The notes: generated by a model not told the origin, from the sequence alone. DNA of 64,000 nt from an uncultured Clostridia bacterium (GCA_934754475.1 CAKVHV010000001.1:372001-436000), one strand, 5' to 3'; positions 1 through 7,453 are shown, counted from the stretch's first letter. Translations and numbers: made by a program.

Positions 1-230
1 AGTGCCTAAACATTTTCAAAGAGTGTGTCATCTCAGTTAAATCTGCTATGAATTTGACAATCGTTAAAGTTATCAAAGGCACTGCAGGAATGGTAAGCAA
101 TCTAATAGACCAATTATCTATGTCACAAATAATGGGCTGTACTTATGGGGATGATACAGTCATGGTTATCACTTCTGACCAAGAAGATGCGTACTTTGTG
201 AGAGACAAATTGAATTCGTTACTTAATTAG
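1..230 (+). CDS. argR: Arginine repressor ArgR, C-terminal part (5' end outside window)
   Basis: The reading frame is open from base 3 to the TAG at 228-230 and continues upstream of the window. The visible 75 residues are the C-terminal oligomerisation and arginine-binding domain of ArgR/AhrC. They include a V-I-K-G-T-A-G segment followed by a GDDTVMVI strand and the closing acidic helix, the usual order in this family. The DNA-binding winged helix is not in the window. ArgR represses arginine biosynthesis and activates catabolism when arginine is bound. ArgR directly upstream of recN is the usual Bacillota arrangement, which supports the call. The ATG at 48 is an internal methionine, not a start, because family-like sequence precedes it in frame. 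Confidence 0.88.
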   Translation, partial: CLNIFKECVISVKSAMNLTIVKVIKGTAGMVSNLIDQLSMSQIMGCTYGDDTVMVITSDQEDAYFVRDKLNSLLN

Positions 231-248
231 TTTGTTTGTTGTTTGAAA

Positions 249-277
249 AATACAATTTTTTAATTGTATTTTTTTTT
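249..277 (+). terminator. Rho-independent terminator of argR
   Basis: A 9-bp perfect stem (249-257 with 262-270) has a 4-base loop and runs into an unbroken T tract at 271-277. It lies 19 bases after the argR stop. recN therefore probably has its own promoter. A TTGACT lies at 276-281, but I see no convincing -10 at 17 bases from it. Confidence 0.7.
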
Positions 278-367
278 GACTTGGTTTAAAATATCTATGT
301 AGAAAATTTGGGGCTAAGTTTAAATTTTATATTAACTTCATTTAAGAATTATCTTTTAAGGATTATT

Positions 368-2068
368 ATGTTAGAAACTATCAAGATTACAAATCTAGCA
401 CTCATTAGCAAATCTCAAGTGGATTTTGGCACTGGGTTTAATGTGTTAACGGGTGAAACTGGTGCGGGCAAATCACTACTAGTTGATGCTTTGTTATTTT
501 TAAATGGCAATCGTGCAGACAAGACACTTATCAAGAGTGGTGAAGATTTTGCACGTGTCGAAGGTGTTTTTGGTGTCGATTTGGATAATCCAAAGATTAA
601 TGAAATATTGAGTTCTGTTGGACTTGAAAACGAAGGAACACTTCTTGTTTCAAGATACTTTTCACTCAATGGAAAAAATGAATGTCGTATTAATGGCGAA
701 ATCGTAACACTTAATATTCTTAGAAAAATTACAAATGAAATTATAGATATTTTTGGTCAAAACGATAGCATGGCTCTACTTGACCCACAAAATCATCTAA
801 AAATTATTGACGATTTAATTAGTGACAAACTAAAGTCCGACAAGGAATTGCTAAGTTCCAAACTTGGCGAACTAGCGGATATTAACAAACAAATTGCATA
901 TCTTGGCGGAATAGACAAAGATAGAGAGAATAATATTAAGTTACTTGAGTTTCAAATCAAGGAAATCGAAGACGCAAATCTTCAAGTAAACGAAGAAGAT
1001 GAATGTAAAGCCAAAATTAAAATCATGGAGAATAGCGAAAAAATTTATTCGTCACTTAATGATTCAATTAATGCTCTCGACGGGGAATATTCACTTTCAA
1101 ATGCAATCAAAACTGCAATAAACTATCTTGGAAGTGCTTTGCAGTTTGATGAGAGTATATCAAACGAAAAGGATAGATTGTACTCATGTAAATATGAACT
1201 TGAAGACATAGTTTCAACTTTGTCTCAAAAGCAAAATGAAATTCGTTATGACGAACGGGAATTGGACGAGTTAAATGACAGACTAACTTTTATCAAAGAC
1301 CTAGAGCGAAAGTACGGAAACACAATTGAAGATGTGCTTAAATCAAAAAATGATTTCGAAGATAGACTAAATATTCTTGTTAATTCCGAACAAGAACTCC
1401 AAAGACTAACACTTAACAAATCTCATGTTTTGGATGAAATTATAACAATTTGTCAAAGACTAAGACAAATTAGAACTACCGAAATCAGTTGGTTTAAAGG
1501 TGCTATGGAAAAAGAACTATTCAAACTTGGCATGAAAAATGCAAAAGTTGATGTGGTTTTCCAAAACGAAATTTCAAAAGATAATATTGAAAAAATCGTA
1601 AATTGTGATGGTGCAGATAGTATTGAATTTTTGTTTAGTGCCAACTTAGGCTTTGAGCCACGACCACTCAGTAAGATTATTTCTGGTGGTGAAATGAGTA
1701 GATTTATGCTTGCCATGAAATCGCTTGCTAATTCAAAAACAAACAAAACATGTATTTTTGATGAAATTGATGCCGGAATTGGCGGCGAAATTGGAAATGC
1801 AATTGGCGAAAAAATTTGTGAGATTTCCAGAAATTCTCAAGTTATTTGTATAACTCACTTGGCTCAAATTGCTTGTTTTGGTGACTCAAACTTTAAGATA
1901 GAAAAATTTGACGAAGATGGAAAGACTATAACAACCGTTTCGCTTTTGGACGAAAATCAAAAAGTCAAGGAGATTGCAAGAATGCTTGGCAATTCTCAAA
2001 GCGAAAGTTCTCAAAAATTGGCTATAGATATGTTGGAATCGTCCAAAGTTTTCAAATCTCGTGTGTAG
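368..2068 (+). CDS. recN: DNA repair protein RecN
   Basis: RecN is an SMC-like ATPase that binds DNA ends and holds them during recombinational repair of double-strand breaks. The 566-residue product starts MLETIKITNLALI and has a Walker A box (GETGAGKS) near residue 30. A long helical coiled-coil centre follows, then an ABC signature region (ISGGEMSRFMLAMK) and Walker B with D-E-I-D-A-G-I-G-G near the C-terminus. The family is usually 550-580 residues, so this copy is complete. I chose ATG 368 because AAGG lies at 358-361 and family similarity begins there. The frame is open further upstream to 308, but those 20 residues do not resemble RecN. The gene sits between argR and spoIVB, the conserved Bacillota order. 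Confidence 0.96.
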   Translation: MLETIKITNLALISKSQVDFGTGFNVLTGETGAGKSLLVDALLFLNGNRADKTLIKSGEDFARVEGVFGVDLDNPKINEILSSVGLENEGTLLVSRYFSLNGKNECRINGEIVTLNILRKITNEIIDIFGQNDSMALLDPQNHLKIIDDLISDKLKSDKELLSSKLGELADINKQIAYLGGIDKDRENNIKLLEFQIKEIEDANLQVNEEDECKAKIKIMENSEKIYSSLNDSINALDGEYSLSNAIKTAINYLGSALQFDESISNEKDRLYSCKYELEDIVSTLSQKQNEIRYDERELDELNDRLTFIKDLERKYGNTIEDVLKSKNDFEDRLNILVNSEQELQRLTLNKSHVLDEIITICQRLRQIRTTEISWFKGAMEKELFKLGMKNAKVDVVFQNEISKDNIEKIVNCDGADSIEFLFSANLGFEPRPLSKIISGGEMSRFMLAMKSLANSKTNKTCIFDEIDAGIGGEIGNAIGEKICEISRNSQVICITHLAQIACFGDSNFKIEKFDEDGKTITTVSLLDENQKVKEIARMLGNSQSESSQKLAIDMLESSKVFKSRV

Positions 2069-2102
2069 CAACTCAAACCCAAGTTTTACCAAATAAAAAG
2101 TG

Positions 2103-2131
2103 GCATAATTTTGAGTTTTTTATACAAAATA
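2103..2131 (+). promoter_or_regulatory. Sigma-F/G-like promoter for spoIVB
   Basis: GCATA at 2103-2107 and CAAAATA at 2125-2131 are separated by exactly 17 bases. The known sigma-F/sigma-G consensus is roughly G-H-ATR, 17-18 bases, CATAMTA. The -35 matches fully and the -10 matches at six of seven bases. In Bacillus subtilis spoIVB is transcribed in the forespore by sigma-F and sigma-G, so the position is right. This is inferred from sequence only. Confidence 0.5.
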
Positions 2132-2160
2132 CTTCTAAGTAGATTTAGGAGTATTTTTTT
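2128..2160 (+). terminator. recN terminator overlapping the spoIVB Shine-Dalgarno
   Basis: An 11-bp stem (2128-2138 with 2145-2155, one G-T pair) is followed by a T tract to 2160. It should end recN transcripts. Its right arm contains AGGAG (2147-2151), the only plausible ribosome-binding site for the spoIVB ATG at 2163. Confidence 0.65.
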
Positions 2161-2162
2161 GT

Positions 2163-3362
2163 ATGAAAGGAAAGAAAGTTGTACCCATAATACTAATATT
2201 TTTCTTTGTCATTGTGTCAATTTTTTTCCCATATAACAAAATGCTTGCACTAAGTGACGAAATGTTCGTTACACAAGATGAACTAAAAGAAATATTAAGT
2301 AGTGATTTTTTGCTATCTTCTCAAATCGTGAGTGTTTCGGCAAGAGACGATGGCGATTTTGATAAATATATAATTAATTACAAGTTATTCAACTTATTTA
2401 ATATCAAAAAACTAAAAGTAAATGTAATCGACCCCGATAGATATTTTGCTGGCGGTGAAACTTTGGGATTTTCTCTACAATCAAAAGGAGTAATTTTGAT
2501 TGGCGGAAATTATATTTTATCTAAGAATGGAATAGAAAGACCTTTTGAAAATAGCGGTTTGAAGACTGGAGATATAATAACAAAAATTGACGAAATTGAA
2601 ATAAACAATTCACAAGATATTTCAAAAATTCTTGAAAACTTTGAAGGCGGGAGCATAAGACTAACTGTTAATAGAAGTGGAGAAATATTTGAAGTAGATA
2701 TTTGTCCAGCATTAGATTCAATGACCAATACTTATAAACTTGGGCTTTGGGTCAAAGAAGATGCGGTTGGAATAGGAACATTATCTTTTGTTAATGCAAC
2801 AACCAAAAGATTTGGCTCTCTTGGTCACTCAATAAATGATAGCGAAACAAACGAGTGTATTGAAGTCAGCGGTGGAAATATTTATACTAGTAAAATTTTA
2901 GGAATTAAAAAAGGCAAGAGTGGAAAGGCTGGTGAATTAATAGGGACATTCAATAGAGAAAATGTAATAGGAACAGTTGATAAAAATTGTGACTATGGAG
3001 TTTACGGATTTGTAGATAGTGTCGAGTCTGTTACAAAGAATAAGACTTCGGTAGATATTGGTGGAAGGCTATCGGCAAAACCCGGCAAAGCACAAATTTT
3101 GTCGGCTCTTGACGGGGATGAAATTAATGCATATGATATAGAAATAATCAAAACAAATTTTCAACAATCATGTAATGAAAAAAGTATGGTTATTAGGGTT
3201 ACTGACAAAGAACTTATTGCCAAGACCGGTGGAATAGTTCAAGGCATGAGCGGAAGTCCAATAATTCAAGACGGAAAACTAATTGGAGCAGTTACTCACG
3301 TATTTGTAAACGATGCCACCAAGGGTTTTGGAATCTATATAGATTGGATGCTTGAACAATAA
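2163..3362 (+). CDS. spoIVB: SpoIVB peptidase (stage IV sporulation protein B)
   Basis: SpoIVB is a secreted serine peptidase made in the forespore. It cleaves SpoIVFA in the intermembrane space and so triggers pro-sigma-K processing. The 399-residue protein has an N-terminal membrane anchor (residues 7-24), a PDZ domain at about 100-185, and an S55-type peptidase domain. The catalytic histidine is in FGSLGHSIND (H222) and the serine is in GMSGSP (around S363), followed by the diagnostic IGAVTHVFVND segment. Length and motif order match the family (about 400-430 residues). It follows recN as in Bacillus and Clostridia, but the usual next gene, spo0A, is absent here and infC follows. The start uses AGGAG at 2147-2151. 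Its presence argues for a spore-forming lineage. Confidence 0.95.
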   Translation: MKGKKVVPIILIFFFVIVSIFFPYNKMLALSDEMFVTQDELKEILSSDFLLSSQIVSVSARDDGDFDKYIINYKLFNLFNIKKLKVNVIDPDRYFAGGETLGFSLQSKGVILIGGNYILSKNGIERPFENSGLKTGDIITKIDEIEINNSQDISKILENFEGGSIRLTVNRSGEIFEVDICPALDSMTNTYKLGLWVKEDAVGIGTLSFVNATTKRFGSLGHSINDSETNECIEVSGGNIYTSKILGIKKGKSGKAGELIGTFNRENVIGTVDKNCDYGVYGFVDSVESVTKNKTSVDIGGRLSAKPGKAQILSALDGDEINAYDIEIIKTNFQQSCNEKSMVIRVTDKELIAKTGGIVQGMSGSPIIQDGKLIGAVTHVFVNDATKGFGIYIDWMLEQ

Positions 3363-3369
3363 AAAACCT

Positions 3370-3389
3370 AATATTTTTCAAATATTTTT
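3370..3389 (+). terminator. Weak AT-only hairpin after spoIVB
   Basis: A 7-bp stem made only of A-T pairs (3370-3376 with 3380-3386) and a short T run lie just after the stop codon. It would be a weak terminator at best. Confidence 0.3.
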
Positions 3390-3400
3390 GTTAAAAACCA

Positions 3401-3429
3401 TTGACAAATGGGTGTTAAGTGGATATAAT
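3401..3429 (+). promoter_or_regulatory. Strong sigma-A promoter for infC-rpmI-rplT
   Basis: A perfect TTGACA (3401-3406) and a perfect TATAAT (3424-3429) are separated by 17 bases, the full housekeeping consensus. Transcription should begin near 3436, about 145 bases before the infC start, leaving a long leader. Confidence 0.88.
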
Positions 3430-3436
3430 AGTCGTG

Positions 3437-3579
3437 TAGTTTAAAGAAGAAGACCACTTCTCACCCATCGAATTTTGTTTTGATGTGGTAAATATAATAA
3501 ATTTTATTTATTGTGGGAAGTGGGTAATTTAATTACTCACTTTTTTTAATCTATAAATTATTTTTGGGGGTACACCACT
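3437..3579 (+). promoter_or_regulatory. Attenuator leader of the infC-rpmI-rplT operon (L20/IF3-type)
   Basis: The leader can fold in two exclusive ways. In one, 3454-3464 pairs with 3513-3523 over 11 bp. In the other, 3520-3528 pairs with 3532-3540 and is followed by seven T residues, forming a terminator. The two stems share 3520-3523, so forming the first disrupts the second. In Bacillus subtilis the same operon is controlled by L20 binding its leader and causing premature termination. The position and the switch-like geometry suggest the same logic here. I did not identify an L20-binding mimic of 23S rRNA by eye. Confidence 0.7.
3520..3547 (+). terminator. Leader terminator of the infC operon
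   Basis: A 9-bp stem with one G-T pair (3520-3528 with 3532-3540), a 3-base loop and TTTTTTT at 3541-3547. It lies upstream of infC, so it acts as an attenuator and not as the end of an operon. Confidence 0.75.
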
Positions 3580-4092
3580 ATCAAAGAGTTAATCATTAAT
3601 GAACAAATTAGAGTTCCACAAGTTAGACTTGTTGGAAGTCAAGGCGAAGCACTTGGAATTATGTCTTTGTCCGATGCTAGAGCCAAAGCAGATGAAGAAG
3701 GACTTGACTTGGTACTTTTGTCACCAAATGCAGTTCCACCAGTTTGCAAAATCATGGATTATGGCAAACATAAGTTTGACACAATTAAAAAAGAAAAAGA
3801 AGCCAAGAAAAAACAAAAAGTATCCGAAGTCAAAGGTATGCAACTTAGTATGAATATCGCCGACAATGATATGCAATTCAAGGCTAAGAATGTTCGTAAA
3901 TTTTTAACAAATGGCGACAAAGTTAAGGTATCACTTAGAATGTTTGGTAGACAACTTGCCAATCCACAAATGGGTATGCCAATTATGCAAAAATTCTATG
4001 AGATGCTATCTGACGTTTGTGAACTTACTAGCAAACCAGAAATTAATGGTAGACAAATTGTTATGGTTTTATCGCCAAAAAACACTAAATAA
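3580..4092 (+). CDS. infC: Translation initiation factor IF-3 (non-canonical ATC start)
   Basis: IF-3 binds the 30S subunit, keeps it apart from 50S and checks start-codon pairing. The frame shows INEQIRVPQVRLVG, then the linker and PPVCKIMDYGKHKFD, then the KKEKEAKKKQ lysine-rich hinge and the C-terminal domain, all typical. The only in-frame ATG (3661) would delete the conserved first 27 residues, and a TAA lies upstream at 3547-3549. The best start is ATC at 3580, preceded by GGGGGT (3566-3571) at a spacing of 8. This gives 170 residues, the usual length. IF-3 genes are known to use rare AUU/AUC/AUA starts so that IF-3 represses its own translation. ATT at 3595 is a less likely alternative. 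Confidence 0.93.
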   Translation: MKELIINEQIRVPQVRLVGSQGEALGIMSLSDARAKADEEGLDLVLLSPNAVPPVCKIMDYGKHKFDTIKKEKEAKKKQKVSEVKGMQLSMNIADNDMQFKAKNVRKFLTNGDKVKVSLRMFGRQLANPQMGMPIMQKFYEMLSDVCELTSKPEINGRQIVMVLSPKNTK

Positions 4093-4112
4093 TTAAACAA
4101 GGAGAAAAAATT

Positions 4113-4307
4113 ATGCCTAAGCAAAAAACACATACAGGTGCAAAAAAGAGATTTAAACTTAAAAAATCTGGAATAATCAAAAGAAACAAAATGAACAGAA
4201 GACACATCTTGACTAAAAAGTCTCCAGCAAGAAAGAGAAGACTTAGAAAAGGTGGCTATGTTGCAAAAGCCAACGAAAGAAATATCAAAGAGTTGCTTTC
4301 AGCATAA
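4113..4307 (+). CDS. rpmI: 50S ribosomal protein L35
   Basis: This 64-residue, very basic protein begins MPKQKTHTGAKKRFKL and contains the RRHILTKKSPARKRRLRKG stretch typical of L35. Length matches the family. A clear AAGGAG site lies just before the ATG. It sits between infC and rplT, the conserved order, and is presumably co-transcribed with them. Confidence 0.97.
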   Translation: MPKQKTHTGAKKRFKLKKSGIIKRNKMNRRHILTKKSPARKRRLRKGGYVAKANERNIKELLSA

Positions 4308-4330
4308 ATTAGTAAAGGAGAAAATGACTT

Positions 4331-4687
4331 ATGAGAATTAAAAGAGCAGTTAACGCAGTTAAAAAGAGAAGAAAAGTACTAAGAAGTGCTAAAGGTTACT
4401 GGGGTGCTAGAAGCAAACTTTATAGAGTAGCTAAACAAGCAGTTATGAAGTCTGGTCAATATGCTTACACAGGTAGACGTCTTAAGAAAAGAGATTTCCG
4501 TCAACTTTGGATTGCAAGAATCAATGCTGGTTGTAGACAAAATGATATGTCATATAGCCAATTTATGCATGGACTAAAAGTTGCTAATATCGACCTTAAC
4601 AGAAAGGTTTTGTCTGACCTTGCTATATCAGACGAAAAAGCTTTTTCTAGTCTAGTTGCTACAGCTAAAAAAGCGCTTGCAAAATAA
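4331..4687 (+). CDS. rplT: 50S ribosomal protein L20
   Basis: L20 binds 23S rRNA early in 50S assembly and in Bacillota also represses its own operon by binding the leader. The 118-residue product starts MRIKRAVNAVKKRRKVL and has the G-Y-W-G-ARSKLYR-A segment and the closing globular domain with FMHGLKVANIDLNRKVLSDL. Length is normal. The start has an AAAGGAG site about 10 bases upstream. It is the last gene of the infC-rpmI-rplT operon and is followed at once by a terminator. Confidence 0.97.
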   Translation: MRIKRAVNAVKKRRKVLRSAKGYWGARSKLYRVAKQAVMKSGQYAYTGRRLKKRDFRQLWIARINAGCRQNDMSYSQFMHGLKVANIDLNRKVLSDLAISDEKAFSSLVATAKKALAK

Positions 4688-4697
4688 TTAAATTTTA

Positions 4698-4735
4698 GCC
4701 TAAATCAAGGAGTTTTTACTTGATTTGGCTTTTTT
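4698..4735 (+). terminator. Terminator of the infC-rpmI-rplT operon
   Basis: A stem of GCC plus AAATCAAG pairs with CTTGATTT plus GGC, with one bulged T, and a T run follows at 4730-4735. It lies 11 bases after the rplT stop. Confidence 0.75.
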
Positions 4736-4750
4736 AAAATTAGGGTTTTT

Positions 4751-5482
4751 ATGATTACAAGCAAAGATAACAAATTAATTAAATATTTAATTTCTATCAA
4801 AGATAAAAAACAATCTAGGACTGACTCAGTTTGTTTGATTGAAACTATCAAAATTGTAAGACAAATGCTTGATAAAAATATGGTTACACATGTTTTTTGT
4901 GTTGAAGAAAAAATAAGTTTATTCAAAGACATAAATATTCCAGTTGATATTATTTCAAATAGTATTGCCAAATACTTGTCTGATGCAAGTACGACTGATG
5001 GAGTTTTTGCAATTTGCAAGATTTCTAAGTTTGGAATTTTGGACTACTCAAGATGTTTGGTGCTGGATAATATTCAAGACCCAAGCAATCTCGGTGCAAT
5101 CATTAGGAGTGCTAGAGCATTTGGATTTAACACAATTTTCAGTGCAAATTCGGTTTATCCGTATAGCTTTAAGAGTATTAGGTCTAGTATGGGTTATGTC
5201 TTTGATGTTAATTTGCTTGATGTAACATATGAAACTATCCAAAAAATCAAAAACGAAAACAACATAAAATTTGTATGTGCTGATATGTCTGGTGTTACTA
5301 TCGAAAATTTCGTTAGTAAGCCGGATAACTTAGCAATAATAATCGGAAGTGAAGGAAAGGGTGTAAGTGATACCCTTAGAAATATGGCAGATTATACTGT
5401 ATCAATTCCGATGCTAAATCAAGTTGAAAGCCTAAATGCTAGTGTTAGTGCATCAATATTTATGTTTAATCTAAGAAAATAA
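4751..5482 (+). CDS. SpoU/TrmH-family RNA 2'-O-methyltransferase
   Basis: The 243-residue protein has the three SpoU (SPOUT) motifs in order. They are DNIQDPSNLGAIIRSARAFG near residue 100, a glycine-rich AIIIGSEGKGV, and SIPMLNQVESLNASVSASI near the C-terminus. These form the knotted AdoMet-binding fold. An N-terminal substrate-binding domain precedes them, beginning ITSKDNKLIKYL. The family methylates the 2'-OH of a ribose in rRNA or tRNA. The exact target cannot be read from the sequence. A methyltransferase of this type directly after rplT is common in Clostridia, so a 23S rRNA target is reasonable. It is followed by yebC after 12 bases. Confidence 0.9.
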   Translation: MITSKDNKLIKYLISIKDKKQSRTDSVCLIETIKIVRQMLDKNMVTHVFCVEEKISLFKDINIPVDIISNSIAKYLSDASTTDGVFAICKISKFGILDYSRCLVLDNIQDPSNLGAIIRSARAFGFNTIFSANSVYPYSFKSIRSSMGYVFDVNLLDVTYETIQKIKNENNIKFVCADMSGVTIENFVSKPDNLAIIIGSEGKGVSDTLRNMADYTVSIPMLNQVESLNASVSASIFMFNLRK

Positions 5483-5494
5483 TGAGGTAATTTT

Positions 5495-6223
5495 ATGTCA
5501 GGACACAATAAGTGGACAAAAATTAAAGGAATAAAAGAAAAGAACGACCAACAAAATGCCAAGATGTATACAAAAATCGGCAGAGAAATCGCTGTTGCTG
5601 TTAAACTTGGCGGTGCTGACCCAAATTCAAATTCACAATTAAAGAATATTATCGCAAAGGCAAAAGCTATTAATATGCCAAACGACAATATCAATCGTAG
5701 TATCAAAAAGGCTAGTGGAGAACTAAATTCAGTTAACTACGAAGCAATGACTTACGAAGGATATGGTGTTAATGGAAGTGCGGTTATTGTTCATGCTTTG
5801 ACAGACAACAAAAATCGTACAGCAAGTGATGTTAGACACGTATTTGACAAATTTGGTGGTTCGCTTGGAAGCAATGGTTGTGTATCATATTTGTTTACAA
5901 AAAAAGGTGTTATCTACGTTCAACGTGGCCTTGGAATTTCGGATGACGATATGATGATGACAGCTCTTGATGCTGGTGCAGACGATATTGCAATCGAAGA
6001 TGAAGTATTTGAAATATATACTACTCCCGAAGCTTTTGAAAGCACCAAAGCCAACTTGGAAAGAATTGGTGTTACAATTGCAGATAGTTCAATCGACTTG
6101 ATTCCATCAAATTATGTAGAACTTGCACCAGACAAACTTGTAACTTTCCAAAAAATGATAGATGCTCTCGAAGATAACGACGACGTTCAAGAAGTTTATC
6201 ACAATGTAAACATTGAAGAATAA
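5495..6223 (+). CDS. yebC: YebC/PmpR-family protein
   Basis: The 242-residue protein begins MSGHNKWTKIKGIKEKNDQQ, the YebC signature start, and keeps the NIxRSIKKASGE and YEGYGVNGSAVIV segments. Family members were described as transcriptional regulators. More recent work links some of them to translation of difficult sequences such as proline runs. The role here cannot be decided from sequence. Length is normal (about 240). A GAGGT site precedes the ATG. It is followed by a strong terminator, which separates it from the ruv operon. Confidence 0.93.
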   Translation: MSGHNKWTKIKGIKEKNDQQNAKMYTKIGREIAVAVKLGGADPNSNSQLKNIIAKAKAINMPNDNINRSIKKASGELNSVNYEAMTYEGYGVNGSAVIVHALTDNKNRTASDVRHVFDKFGGSLGSNGCVSYLFTKKGVIYVQRGLGISDDDMMMTALDAGADDIAIEDEVFEIYTTPEAFESTKANLERIGVTIADSSIDLIPSNYVELAPDKLVTFQKMIDALEDNDDVQEVYHNVNIEE

Positions 6224-6225
6224 AA

Positions 6226-6256
6226 AAATATGCAATTAATTTTGCATATTTTTTTT
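6226..6256 (+). terminator. Terminator of yebC
   Basis: A 9-10-bp perfect stem (6226-6235 with 6242-6250) with a short loop is followed by a T run to 6256. Confidence 0.8.
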
Positions 6257-6266
6257 GTTGTTTCTA

Positions 6267-6305
6267 AAACATTTGTTTGACTTATTTTGGATAAATAGTT
6301 ATACT
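6267..6305 (+). promoter_or_regulatory. SOS promoter of ruvCAB: LexA-type box overlapping the -35
   Basis: TTGACT (6277-6282) and TATACT (6300-6305) are 17 bases apart and form a good sigma-A promoter. AAACATTTGTTT (6267-6278) overlaps the first two bases of the -35. It differs by one base from the box at the lexA promoter, which sits in exactly the same position relative to its -35. LexA bound here should block RNA polymerase. Confidence 0.72.
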
Positions 6306-6325
6306 ACTTTGTATTAGGAGAACTT

Positions 6326-6820
6326 ATGATAATACTTGGAATTGACCCGGGACTTGCAATTGTTGGATTTGGAGTCATTGAAAAAGGCAAATATAAAACA
6401 GAAGTTATTGATTATGGTGTAATTACAACTCCAAAAGAAGACACTTTGCCTGTTAGACTTCAAAAGATTTATGACGGAATGTGCGCACTTATTGATAAAT
6501 TCAAACCCGAACAAGTAGCACTTGAAGAATTGTTTTTTAATACTAATATCACAACAGGAATTGCTGTAGCCGAAGCAAGGGGAGTAATACTTCTTGCGTG
6601 TATTCACAAAAATCTTAAACTATATGAATACACACCTTTGCAAATCAAACAAGCCTTGACAAGCAATGGTAGAGCCGACAAACAACAAGTTCAGTTTATG
6701 GTTAAGGCAATCCTTAATCTCAAAAGTATCCCACGTCCTGATGATGCCGCTGATGGTTTGGCTGTCGCACTTACGCATAGTCAGACAAATTTGCTTTTGT
6801 CAGGAACGGATATTCACTAA
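6326..6820 (+). CDS. ruvC: Crossover junction endodeoxyribonuclease RuvC
   Basis: RuvC is the dimeric Mg2+-dependent nuclease that cuts Holliday junctions. The 164-residue product starts MIILGIDPGLAIVGFGVI, with the first catalytic aspartate at D7. It has the conserved glutamate in ALEELFFNTN and the C-terminal pair of aspartates in RPDDAADGLAVALTH. All four acidic ligands are present and the length is normal. An AGGAG site precedes the ATG. It is the first gene of ruvC-ruvA-ruvB behind an SOS-type promoter. Confidence 0.96.
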   Translation: MIILGIDPGLAIVGFGVIEKGKYKTEVIDYGVITTPKEDTLPVRLQKIYDGMCALIDKFKPEQVALEELFFNTNITTGIAVAEARGVILLACIHKNLKLYEYTPLQIKQALTSNGRADKQQVQFMVKAILNLKSIPRPDDAADGLAVALTHSQTNLLLSGTDIH

Positions 6821-6848
6821 GTTTTAATTACAAAAAATTGGAGAAATT

Positions 6849-7439
6849 ATGTTTGCATTTTTAACAGGAATTTTGGAAGAAAAAGAAAATAATATAGCGG
6901 TTATTAATTGTAACGGAGTTGGTTTTGAAATAAACGTAAGTGATACAACCATTTATGAACTTCCAAATGTAGGCGAAATGGCTACAATTTATACTTATAT
7001 GGCAGTTAGAGAAGATGCCATAACATTATTTGGATTTGCTAGTCGTGAAGAAAAATCTGCATTTTTGAAACTTACGGGTGTGAGTGGAATTGGTGGCAAA
7101 ATGGCTATTGCAATTCTATCTGCTATGCCAGTTGCCGATTTAATCGAAGCAATTGTATCTGAGAATATTAGACTTCTTAGCAGTATCAAAGGACTCGGAA
7201 AAAAGACAGCCGAAAGACTTGTTGTGGAACTCAAAAATAGTTTTGATGACTTGCAACTATCTATGCTTAGTCCACGAAATGTAGCCACAAAATCTTCGGC
7301 AGTTGAAGAAGCAATTGATACACTTGTTGCAATGGGGCTTACTAGATTTGATGCAACAGCGGTTGTCAAAAATGTCGCTGTTACAAACGATACAGCCGAA
7401 GACATTATTAAGAAAAGTCTTAGAAATATGAATAAATAA
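6849..7439 (+). CDS. ruvA: Holliday junction branch migration protein RuvA
   Basis: RuvA is the tetrameric junction-binding subunit that loads RuvB. The 196-residue protein has the N-terminal OB-fold domain (MFAFLTGILEEKENNIAVI), then two helix-hairpin-helix motifs (LTGVSGIGGKMAIAIL and IKGLGKKTAERLVVEL). A flexible linker leads to domain III (AIDTLVAMGLTRFDATAVV), which contacts RuvB. GGAG lies before the ATG. It is 28 bases after ruvC and 14 before ruvB, so the three are one operon. Confidence 0.96.
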   Translation: MFAFLTGILEEKENNIAVINCNGVGFEINVSDTTIYELPNVGEMATIYTYMAVREDAITLFGFASREEKSAFLKLTGVSGIGGKMAIAILSAMPVADLIEAIVSENIRLLSSIKGLGKKTAERLVVELKNSFDDLQLSMLSPRNVATKSSAVEEAIDTLVAMGLTRFDATAVVKNVAVTNDTAEDIIKKSLRNMNK

Positions 7440-7453
7440 CTTTTAGGAGATTT

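Noticed and set aside
240..310. SOS box expected at recN, as in many bacteria
   Set aside because: GTTTG repeats occur, but no GAAC-x4-GTTY palindrome is present before the recN start.
3661..4092. infC starting at the ATG at 3661
   Set aside because: It would remove the conserved N-terminal INEQIR region and has no ribosome-binding site in front of it.
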